64,000 nt of DNA from Limnoperna fortunei (taxonomy: Eukaryota; Mollusca; Bivalvia; Mytilida; Modiolidae): NCBI GenBank assembly GCA_944474755.1, contig OX104115.1, positions 31,852,043-31,916,042 of the forward strand, read 5' to 3'. Below the pieces are notes generated by a model that was not told the origin of the DNA, did not search any database, and was given only the letters and a program-made list of their open reading frames with translations. A program made the translations under genes and the position numbers. How positions within the stretch are numbered: the first letter of the stretch is position 1; each line of letters begins with the position of its first letter. Positions 35,401-47,400 of this stretch are shown here, one piece after another.

Positions 35401-38400
35401 ATGCACAATTTCAATATGGTATGTTTTGCCACTGTCTAAACAAAAAAAAGTTACCTTGCAATTTTTATTAGTTTTGTTATTATGCACATACTGCTTGTTG
35501 TAGAGGGTGTTACGCCAGAGTATCTCACGAGGTAAATATATCACCTGAGACCCAGTCGAAGGTGATAAATTTACAGAATGGTATACTCTGGCTTAACACC
35601 CTCTACAACAAGCAGTATGTGTTATATTATACTGAATACACTTTTTCGATATATCACATTTAATTAGTATATTTTCCCATTCGAATGCCGAGTTGATACA
35701 TCCTCTGCTTCTATTATGCAATTAAGCCTGTATCAATAACTAAAATCAAAATTTCATAGATTTTAACAATAAAATACATTTGTATAACAAAAAAATCAAC
35801 AAAAAATCAACACTAACATAAAAAACATTGTTTTCACTTCTATAGGAATAATAATACCCTTAATTTAAATGTCATTTCAAGTGAAAATGGAAATTGATAT
35901 TACAGTTATTGTTAGTTACAAAGGGCATCGCATTTCTTTTTGTAGCCTCTAATAGAATTTTAAATTGCATAGGGTTGAATGACGATGTAATAGGATAGTT
36001 TTCACCTAACGTTTTATTACTAGCGTTCACAACAAATTGATTTGATGTCAGATTAGAATCAACTTTTCAACAGTTTGCACTCCATTGATTTCCATATATT
36101 TTTCAAAATTGGCATTTACAAGAAAGCAAAATCAGACAAGTCAGTTGAAGGAATGTTCTCAATAGGGGCAATACTCTCTGATTCGAATGCATTTGTTGTT
36201 GATGTTTTTTTTTAATTTTATTGTTATTTCTTCCTTGCTAGTTTTATTTCATATGATCTTTGTGCACAGCATCAAATGCAGTACTTATTATTCAAATTAA
36301 ATAATACTTTTTCTAATGTAAAAAAATCTACATTAATTTTTGTCATATCTCAAGTGCATAAACTGTGAAAAAGAGAACCTGCAAAACATAGCGCCTGCCT
36401 TTTTTATCTACAAGAACAGCAAAGGTATCTCTCAACATTTCTCATAGTTCTCTCTCCCACGTATGCACAAGTATCTTATGACGTCGAACCATGTTTTGTG
36501 AAGTAATCCTGTAGGGGTGTATGGATCAGTTGCAACGTTTATGGGAGAATAAACCTTTTGAAGGTTTTCTGGACAAATCACTGGCTTGTGTTCTGTACCT
36601 CCTAATCCCTTTTTATTTAAATCAGTAACAACAGCAGCATAAACACTGCTTAAAGTGGTGAATTCATTGTCACTTTTAATGGTTATTTCTAGAGTGTCCT
36701 TTAGATACTTAGATAATCCATACTTAATGAAAAAAGAGTGTTCTTTATCATAGAAGATCCGTCTTGTTTTCTAGCAGATGCATAAAATGTGCGCATATGT
36801 TCAAGTTTGTTTCTGCACCTTTCTTATCTAAATATTGACCGAATATTTTCACTGATCGATCGACAGCTCGTTTGGTTTGTTTAGCATCCTTTTTGGACAA
36901 AAGTTTTGGAATGTCTTCTTAATCGACGTCTTTAAAATTTGCCATACCAAAACAAAACAACCGTCGTCTGACAAATTTACCACAAATTTCTGCTGGGTGG
37001 AAGTGCAACATTTCCGGTTGACGGGTGATATATCCTGAGTCGAGATGATATATCGTGGTTATATATGGAGTGATATATCGTTGCAACCAAAGGGGCGGGG
37101 TAGAGAGGAATAGACCAAAATTTCTTTTATCAAATATCCAAAGAAAAGTCTAGATTTTTGTATGAAGTATAATATTATTTGATATTGCATTCCTTGTTGG
37201 TAAATATTGCCGAAAACTTGCATTTGTGTTACACGTGTTATAAAACTACTTCAGATATATCTGTCTGCTGTTTATTAATAAGTGTCTTTATGTTGGTTTC
37301 TAGTACTTGTTTTCTTTCTTTGTTAATTTGTAATTTTCCTTCACTTCACAATTTTGTAAATGTTGACAGTAAAACCTTCATTCAAAATATCCTAAGACAT
37401 ATGCTTTAGCAATGTTTAATTTGCATAAAAATCTCCAAATTCTCTTAAGAAAAGCTAACTAAACAATTGTTTACAAATTTTAACTACCTGATTGAATGTT
37501 TAATTATCTGCAAACGAATTTCAAAATGATGCACCATTAATATAAACGTGAAATAAATGTGCAGACGGATATTTTCTTCACTTTAGTTAATCTTAAAATA
37601 GCAGTATGCAGATTATCCCCAACCTATTGTTATTCTCTCTTTAGACGATTGATACGGTCTTTCAATCGATTAAAATGTTCACTGAAGAATCGAAAACAAT
37701 TTTTCATGAAAAGACAGAATTCGTAATGAATGGTTTAAACACGTCACCTTCAGATATTTTTTTAGTTGAAACTCGATATAAAAACATCTTCGATATCCAA
37801 GGGTTACATCAAAATAAGAGTATGGGATCGTAACCATTGGCTAGCGAAGATGATATAAAAACCTCACGAATAAACAACGTGAATACATAATGACTATCAA
37901 ACGTTCTACTGACTTGTGCGACTAAGTAGCAGATCAAAGTCGGATTCATTCTGTCCCGAATATGATACATTAAAAAAACACGAAAAAAATTATTTGGGTC
38001 GGCGGCATTTTGCATGGTCGGCAAACAAACAAATTTTTAATTATGGCCTTAATGGGGAGGAAGCCGACATACCCGGAGAAAACTTTCGACCTGCGGTAGG
38101 AAAACTGCAATCCTTGTCAATTTGAGTTGAGTACACCCTGCCTGCAGTGAGAATCGAACCCACAATTTCAGTGTTGGCAGACACCACGTAATCAATAGTA
38201 GACGACTACCTTAACCACTCGGACATCGAGATCCCTTTACTATTATGTGTTCTGTCTCTGTGAAACATTTTTTATGACTAGCCGAGAGCCATTATTTACG
38301 TATGTAGACATTTTTAAATTAGACTGACAAGGACGAACCGATGACTAAATTCTACACCAGGGTTTTTTTTTTTATTTTTATTGCACTGAACACAGTGTAG

Positions 38401-41400
38401 GTCTAGAACAGATTTTTCCTTTTTTATTTTCAAAACTGGTCTTAAACCAACACTTGTTCAAAACCCAGTTCAAGAAACCAATCAAAAGATTTAACAGATT
38501 AATTACAAACCAATCTCAAAACCTTGAATCAGAATTCAATCTGGTTCCTTTGCAATAAAAACTTCCCAAGAATTTTAATTCTGTCTGTTACTGTTTTCAT
38601 TATTTGTATTAAGTAACATAATTGAATCTTGTAGTAAAATCATGAAATTAAGGATTATTTGAGCGGTCCTAGTGCCGTTTTAGAATGCTTGCTAGAGAAC
38701 TTAAGCAGATTGTATCGTTTGCATTTTTTCTGGAAGGACATCCCTGTTTTTTACCAAATATATTTTAAAATACATATTTATTGTTTGGACAATCTGAAAT
38801 CTGATAAATGCATCTCAAATTTGAAAATAATTGTATTTTTACTGCATAAAAACGATGTACAAATGTTTTCAGTTTTGTTTACTGCAGTTTTAAGAAAATC
38901 AGACCAGGAGAATGGGGTTCACTGCCAAACAGATGAAACATGCAAGTAAAATTATTGCAGAATTTTCTTTTATCTTGTATGGAGCATGGCTTTGCATGTT
39001 CATGCACAGAAAGCATGTGTCATTACTGATTTGTTTAAATTTCTATCAAGCATTTCTCAGTTATTGTAAAGCAGAACAACTCAACATTTGGTATGGTCAT
39101 TTGTACTAATTGATGTACATTGTAAGTGCTTTTTAGACCTGTTGTTTCCCTACTTCCTGCTTGTGACTGAGACACCTATGTCCTTTTGACACCTTTTTTT
39201 TTATTTAGTAAAAGTTACATGTATTTTTTAAATTTGCAGTATTTTCTCTTTCTTTCCCTAAGTAGTGGCCTTGGACTGGAAATCGCAACAAGAAAATTAC
39301 TGTCTACAAATTTTGACGTAATTTCCTTTTTCTCTTTGCATATTTAAAAAAAACTATGATGAAGTTATTCTGTTTTGTCTTTCATTAAACCACTGAGGAT
39401 TATTTGATTGCTGTCTGGGTTGTTCCTTCTAGAAACACAGCTTCAGCTTGTGTCGTCGAAACAAATAGTTAAATGACCGTATTTTTGTAGGGTATCTGAA
39501 TGAAAGAAATAATTCTTGGGAAGGTTATATCTCCACACTGTGATGAGTTCGTTATGGCAGCTGGTATTGGTTTATAATGCCTTAACTAAAAAAATAAAAA
39601 ATATATACATAATGATAACATAACACAAGTATAGCCTAGTAGAGATAGTTAGAATGAAAAACAAGAATTTCACTTAGATGTCTGAAATTTTCCAGTCTTC
39701 CACTTCCACCCGTGTTAGATCCTATATGTCTCTCTGGGTGAGAGCCTATTGTGACATCAAATCAGTCATGAAAATCCAATTCAAGAAACTCTCAAAACCG
39801 CGGGCAAAGATATCTGAAAAAAATTAATGCATTCTATGTATATATTTGATTTTCAAAATGAATTAACGGCTTATTTTCTTGGAACAAGCCAGCCAGGCGT
39901 CCATATACATTGTATATGTGTTTTATATACCCAGACTTGATTTTACACAACACAAGCATCCGACTGCTGCTTTAATTAGAAGACTGTCAAAGGATCATTT
40001 ATGCTGTTAAACTATTATTTCATATATTTTTTTTATTTTCAGTGTTTTCATCACTAGAAATGCTTTCTTACATATCAAGAATAAGGAAGCTAGAGTAAGA
40101 AAATGAACAGTTGAGGAATGACAATTGTAGACTAACAATATAACTTGATATGATTATGAGAACAAGTACCAAACCTACATGTACCACGTCAAAAGCTTGC
40201 CAGACAAATTTAATTTTCATTTCAATACAGAGTATACAACATAATCTTCTATCAAGTATTTATTTCAGTTTTACACTGGCTTAACATATTACCGTTGTTT
40301 ATGCTTTTGGCCTTTCTGTTTCCTACTGATATTTGAAATTGTAATTACATTGTCTATGACTTCAAGAGAAAAAAAAATCAACAGGATAAATTACTTATTT
40401 CAGAGCAATGTTTATGTATTTGTGCCGACTACGAAATAGGTTAAATTTAAAAGATCTTGTTTAGATTAAATGTTAAAGTTCCAACAGTTTCAACAGTTCT
40501 TAACGGTGTTGCAAAGTACATGTATGCAAGATTAGGGTTAATATGTTATTGGCCACACCGTAGTATTATAATAGAAAACTTGACTGAAGCCTACAGATCA
40601 GATTTTCCTGTTTGCTTAACCGTTTTAAATTGTACAGAAATAAAAACTGAGAAATTATATTAATGAGGCAGCAGAGCCAGTTGTAATCCAACTACAAGTC
40701 AACAAATGGATTGAAAGCTCTTGTAGTTTATGATCCACGTGGTTCCACCATTATTTTTGTATCTGATGTAATGTCGATGTCCACTTCAGACAATGAGATC
40801 GTTAGACAAAGTGGATTTTAAGTTTATTCACGCAATCTAAAGACTATGGGATTTATTCATGCTAAAGACAGCGTTATGGCAGACAAATCTTTCGTAATTG
40901 AGAAAAATTTAACAGAAATAGAAATTGAGCTTAATATTCCCCCAGTTGCTTCAAGTGCTAAACCATTTTCAGAAGCTGAAGTAACTCTTCCAAAGAAGAT
41001 TGCATCACACCGAATCCACACAGAAAGAGCAATTAACCAAATTAAATGCTTCAAACTGTTAAAAAGGATCATACCAGTCTTTTTCATAGTATGAATGCTC
41101 ACTGGTTTAATACTGCAATAAAATAATAACTAATATTCAGGATAATTTGGTGAAAAATTAAAACATTTGACATTTAAAATATATTGTTATTAATTATGTG
41201 AGCATGTTTTTTCTGTGTAAAGCATCATGTACATGAACAGTCTTCACTTGGCATCAACATGTATCATCTGTTTATATATAAACTTATTATATTAGTGCCA
41301 GTTGGTCATGCATGCATGTAACATTCCTAACATGGGACAGACTCAATAAATTATCATGAAGTTAAACCAGTTTGATTTCTGTACATATTAATTTTTGTTT

Positions 41401-44400
41401 TGTACAACGCTTTCAGTTGGCAAGTTGAGAAAATAATAGTAACAGTTTTGTGTTATAATTTCTTCATCTTCGCTAGCAAAGTGTTACTATAAGGTCCTCC
41501 TTCTCTTCACCCTTGGAAGATCTAGATGAGTTTTCTGTCAATCCCGTCAACGTCATCTTACGAAGTTGCGTCCCTTTATATTACATCATAATCAGCCAAT
41601 CAGAATAAGGTTTGTATGTCGGTTTGATGTTATTCTTAAGTAAAATGACAGCGCCAAGCTTTGTGAAAGATATTTGTGGAAAAACTCAACATTTCTAGCC
41701 GCACTAGAAATCAGATTACATACATTTAAACAATTTTACAAGGAAAGTTGTTTTTGTTGTTTTGTTGGTACCAAGACGGGAAACGAAACATTACTCGCGG
41801 AGAGTTTTATGGTAGTCCAAAAGCTTGTTGGCGACAAGAAGTGAAGAGGGATATTATAGCCAAGCATCTACCAGGAGAAATTACATTTGATTGCTATAGA
41901 TGAGACACACACAGTTCAGTGGTAAGCAACATTATTAATGTATTTCTTCGTTTGTTCATTGATATTGTATGCATTTTTGTTCGTTTACTGGTGTCATTAC
42001 TCATAGTCATAGATGTGTTATTTTCGCTGCAGGACGTTACCAAATTGGACCACATCCAAAACGGACCAACGAAAATATAAAATAGTATATACAGATATTA
42101 TCAACAAATAATTATTTATTTAAAAATAATATAATAGACAAATAATATAATTAATGTCCTCAAATTAAAATTAATAATAAAAAAAATAATTACAATCATT
42201 AAAACGTTTACAATGATTATTCATTATAAACTACTAATTAATATAGATGTTCGTCCACAATATATGGTCGAGCTATTCAGAAGACAAATTGACAGCATCA
42301 CAACTCCTACATGAATGCGTTTTCTATATGGACCCAGTAGCGACTAAAATGAATAGAACTATGTCTATTTAGTATATACTGTATATCTAACAAATGTTTT
42401 TGATGTTTTTTAACTAAGGGTTTATTGTTGTCTTATTAATATATACATTTTTTTGTACTTGCAATTGATTTGTTGACTTTGTTATGTGAAATCTCAAATT
42501 ATAAAGAGAAACTACATGTAAATAAACATATAAAAACTTATTTATTTATTTCTATTTTTTCTGAAGGTCCGTTTTGGTATAGACCACTTTGGCTATGCTC
42601 TGATTTGGTTATAATCCGTTTTGGTTGTGGAGTGAAACGTCATGTAATTGTTATTTTAAGTTTGACGCCAGATTTAGTATTGTTTTAATTGAAGTATATA
42701 AAAATTGCACAAACAATTAAATAAAACTTATATATAATTATATTTTGATTAAATGGGCAATATGCTCAAGTTATCAACAGCTTCTATCTCTTTTCTAAGA
42801 TTATCATCTTCGCTAGCCAAGTGTTACTCTCCTGGTACTCTGGCGTCCTTTTCCAATAAAACCTGGACGCCATGATATTTGCTGAAGGTGGTGTTAAACA
42901 CTATTAAAGCAAACAAACAATATAACTGATAATCTACTTCATTAACCAAATGGTAACACGGTATAATGTTAAAGAACCAAATAACAAGAAATACTTATTA
43001 ACATGATACTTAATATATACTTGGGACTAATGTAATTAAAACAATTTTGTAGGGGCGAGCCAAGTAACATTTTTGGACCCATTTAGAGAATGGTTCTCAA
43101 GATTAGAACTAAGATCTCCTTGTCCTTACATTCCTTTGGCTGCATTAACAGCTATTTCTGGACACAGCCAGAGACGAAAAATTATTAAAGTCTGTGCTTG
43201 GCTGCAAGAGCAGAAGTAGTACTGAAGTGAACAGACACACCAACATCAAAATATCCACTGTTTGCAATCAAAACAAAGCTAATCTTGAACATGTGTTTGA
43301 ATGGCTAATAAAAAGCATTAAAGGAAAACACAAAAGCATGTGATTTTCTGTCCAACTATAGCAGCTGTAGCAAAATTGTACCTGATATTTGTAAAATTAT
43401 TGCGAAACACTTGTGAACATTTTCAAATGTTTTACAGCAAAACAAATGAAAAAGTGAAAGAAAAAATATGTCATGACATGACCACAGATGACAAGATTCT
43501 GATCCTGATATGCACACATTTAGCAGGAATGAGAGTGGATTTCTAGGGTGTTCACAATATCATATACTGTGGATAACCCAGAGAAATGGACACATTTGTA
43601 CAGCAACTGGGTAGAGCCGGAAGAGATGTAACACTTTTTGATGAACTTTTTCCACTTAAACAGCACTAAGGACATATGAAGAAAGTAGAGTGTGACTTGG
43701 ATAAATTTGTTATAGATAAGACAATGTGCAAACATCAGCTATTGTGTTCTAGTTATATGACTAAACCTACTTCTATTGCACCTTTTGCACAATTGTTGTG
43801 ATGTTTGCGACAAAAAGTGCAAATGTGGAGAGGAGGCATGTCCCAGAACACATGTTTCTTCTATGGCTACTCATCAGGATTCTGATTCTTCTAATGAAGA
43901 AAGTATGAACAGATTTGTTTCTCCAGGGAATCGTGAGCTTTTTCGAAAGAAGCTGGAGGCATTTAAAAGTTCATGGACCGATTATACATCTGGAGCATTA
44001 CTCACCAGGAAGTCCGTCGTGGATTTACTGATACAGTACTGTCAATATTGCACTAAGATGTGAAATAATATTTACACCAGATGAAGTTATGAGAAACTTT
44101 TCTGTTTGGTAATATTAATATTGCCATCAATATATGCCAAACAACATGCGATGTTTTTTAAGATACAACATATCGGATACTGATTGTAACACCTTGTCTT
44201 ATTAAGTGTTAGATATATTAAATTAAACTGACATGTCATTTCTATAAAAACTATGGTAATATACACATAATGCCTGTAGAGGATGTTACGCCAGAGTATC
44301 TCACGAGGTAGATATATCCCCCTAGACGCAATATAAATTTATATTTTGCTTATATACTATAAATGTTAAGCTAAAAATGTGTTGTTCCTGTCCAAAAATT

Positions 44401-47400
44401 GTTTAAAAAGTATATTGTTGATTTATTTATATTCAAATATATCAGAATGAAGCCAGGATGATGCAGGCTTGCAATACAATCTACCAAGTTTCATACAGTA
44501 GATCATTGTAACATCTTAACTGTTTTCTCCAGGTACTCTGTCCTCCTGTCCTAATAAAAAATGGACGATATGGCATAAAAATTGCTGAAAGTTTCATTAA
44601 ACACCATTTAAAAAATATACATAAAGAGATGCACTGAATTTATTCTCATGTGATAAAGATGTTTCAGGTTTGGGTCCAAGTTTGGCAGTTATCTCTAAGC
44701 AATCCAGTTTTCTGAAATATTGCTGACAGTGATGATCAACGCCAAAACCCAATCAATCAATATCATATAGGTAGCACCTTATAAAAAATAGTAAGAAGTA
44801 CTAATGTACGACAGAAACAAACAGGTTTCACATGGATCATGATTTGTTATATGACGGTATTACAAATGTGGTGAAATATACTTTACACTGATGCATACAA
44901 GTTGCTCCTTGTTTTCTATGATCCCTTTATAAAGATTGCTCCTTGTTTTCTGTGATCCATTTATAAAGATTGTCTATCTCTATACGTGACAAAACTTCTG
45001 AAAATTTGGAAAACTGTGTGCATTCACGACCAAGTATATAATCAAATACTCTAGCATAATTAAGTTCTGAAACTATTGCAGCAGTATCATTATGTTTTGA
45101 TGGCGTTGATTGTTTCTTATTACATTCAGTTTCTAAGTTAGTTGTAATTTTCTCCTGAATTTGTGTAGACAGTGCAGCTTTTATAACAATTTTAGATTTT
45201 TTATAACTAGAAATGGCCTTGGCGACCGAGTGGTTAAGCTAGTTCCTCTACTATTGATCACGTGGTCTGTCAACACTGAGGATGCGAGTTCGAGTCTCAG
45301 TACAGGCCAGGTGCGCTCGACTCAAATTTTAATTGACAAGGATTTCCAGTTTTCCTATCTGTCAGGTGTTCTCTGGCTTCTTCCTCCAATAAAAACAGGA
45401 CGCTATTATATAGCTGAAAAAAGTGTTTAAAACACAATTCAAACAATCACAACAAGCATTGTACCCTTGTGCATATACATTCTTTATTCCTTGGACTAGA
45501 AGTTCAACCAGATTGTCATTGGGGATGTTATGGACAGTGCCTCCATGAAGGTATATGTTTGGTAATCAAGACCTGATGTTTATGAAATCATGCATACCTC
45601 TGTAAAATATGAGAATGCATTTCTACTAGTAAGTACACAACACTACAGCTCAGGATGATTGTACATTCCTTTACATTTCATGACACGACAATGTTCACTC
45701 AATCCCTTATGTTGGGAATAAAGTGCACTTATTTTAACTGCCTTTGCTTTTTCAATGGGTTACTTTTGAAAGTGTTGTGATCATAATTGTAAAAGAAACT
45801 CCATTCGGGGTCGTTACTTCTGGGCAAATTGCTGCGTCTGGTTGACATTTTCCTCTGACATTTTTCTCAATAAGCGCCACAGAGAAATCCTGGTGGAGCA
45901 TACACAACGTTGACTTGTACATTTTTTATCTAAGCAAACTTATCAGTTCATATTTCTCTTTTTGGTGCTTCTCCGATGTATCATATTCGATCTTATAAAG
46001 TATGTTAAATTTTGTACAACAAAAACATGAAACATACATAAAAATCCCAACAACACGGTGCGGTATGTAAGCTAGAATCCCACATAACTGATTAAAAACA
46101 CATAAGTTGTTGACAAAAATCGTACGTCTGTGCTTCTTAAGTAGAATTTCTTGATAAAGTATACCCAGCTCGATCGTCGCTATGATTTGTTTACTTTATT
46201 TTAACGTACAAATGTTTTTGTTGAACATAATCTGATTGTTGCAGTTGTTGGTCCCTGCGTCCAATCAAAACCGTTCCTGTGTGACACCAAAATACCGTCT
46301 AGATCTGCCAAGGTTGAAGATAAGAGTATCTGATCTTAACCCTTGCCTAGCGAAGATGTCAACACACGTACTCTAAAGTGACCATTCAGCAGTAAATCTT
46401 TTCCTATTATCATTTGTATCTTGTTATATATGTTCGACGTCTGTTTTTTGTAAGCTATATAGATTGTAGCAAACTTTAAAACCTAAAATAACATTCCAAA
46501 TCACAAATAAGAATCAAACTGGCAAGTTTACTGGGGACAATAAAAACGTTATTGTCTTACTTTATTAGACAAAATGTAAAAAAAACTGTCATCGGTCAGA
46601 AATCGTTTATTTTCAGTTAAAATAATGTAAAACTGTAATATTTAATTTGTATGACATGTACAACTTAATGCTTTTTTAAATAAACTAATGACTGATTCAT
46701 TGTCTTCAGGGAAAATTCAACAGATCAGTTGACTATGTTGGTAAAAAGGACGCAATCTCATATCTGTATTCCTCTCACGACGGTATAAGTTCACCTCCTT
46801 TTTTCATGTTGTTTGACTACCAGAATGTAAGTATTTGTATAACATTTTGTTATTGCTTCAATAGAGTATATTTGAAATATTTCTCCCTATTTTATTGTAA
46901 CAAAAGTACTTTACAATTTTAACGTTAAGACCAGCAATGACGTGATGAAAATATCTGAATTTCATCGGCATTAGAATAGTTCATGCGACCACCGCAATTT
47001 ATTTTGGTAAACCTGAGTTGTTGCATTTAAATTGGCCAATCAGTTTTTTGTTAATTAAATGGTTGCTGAACATCTGGCGAGCAGAAATTTGGCTATGTTC
47101 AGAAGAAGAACACGTAAACAAACAATTAATCAACTGGAAATGGGATGAATAAATAGGAAAAATGGAGTGAGAATGGAATTTGGTAGGTATGCTTTGAGAC
47201 CATAGCCCTGGTAAAAGATGATTTATTTATGAGCAACCCGAAACGCCAAGGGCTTATCTTCAAAGGGTGTTACAAAACTGTACGCCCACAGGAAGGCGGA
47301 TAAATATGACGCATTGATAATATAAAAAGCGATTATTTTTTATAATTATCTGTTGCAAAATGTTGTGTGTTTAATTGGCGTAACAGCCAGATTATGGCGG

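Larger units (their letters stand above)
41765..44075 (+). pseudogene. RecQ-family DNA helicase pseudogene (two exons)
   Basis: Exon 1 (to 41921) reads YGSPKACW, then, after a frameshift, LIAIDETHTVQW. DETH at 41899-41910 is the Walker B/DEAH box of RecQ helicases. A GTAAGC donor follows. An exon from 43053 continues in phase with WGEPSNIF, shifts frame, then reads PFREWFSRL and IPLAALTAISGHSQRRKI (the T-A-T motif III region, TAI here). Further on are VIFCPTIAAVAKL, ILICTHLAGMRVDF and HNIIYCG..REMDTFVQQLGRAGRD; the QLGRAGRD at 43601-43627 is motif VI. The end reads LLCSSYMTKP, HNCCDVCDKKCKCGE, a cysteine-rich segment like the RecQ zinc-binding region. The intron contains a foldback repeat and a SINE piece. 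Stops and frameshifts disable it. Such helicases recur in bivalves and cnidarians as transposon-linked families. Confidence 0.82.
41465..46358. mobile_element. Candidate 4.9-kb DNA transposon with inverted ends carrying a RecQ-type helicase
   Basis: The left end at 41465 reads 'catcttcgctagcaaagtgt', later 'cacccttggaagatctaga'. The right end, on the minus strand from 46358, reads 'catcttcgctaggcaagggt', later 'caaccttggcagatctaga'. The inverted ends are about 61-62 bp, with roughly 75% identity by eye and conserved outer and inner blocks. Between them lie a helicase pseudogene (plus) and a second coding remnant (minus). No target-site duplication is visible. A third copy of the terminus sits inside at 42805-42830, fused to a SINE fragment. 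The superfamily is not assigned. Confidence 0.6.
31202..46709 (+). other. Intron 1 of the ependymin-related gene, 15.5 kb, packed with mobile elements
   Basis: It runs from donor GTAAGT to acceptor 'ttgtcttcag'. It holds, in order, a (TA)n palindrome, a SINE tail, a 460-480 bp repeat array, a foldback hairpin, a DUF3504 remnant, SINE copies, a DDE transposase pseudogene and the candidate RecQ element. The downstream introns are 0.8, 4.2, 0.5 and 0.3 kb. Confidence 0.8.
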
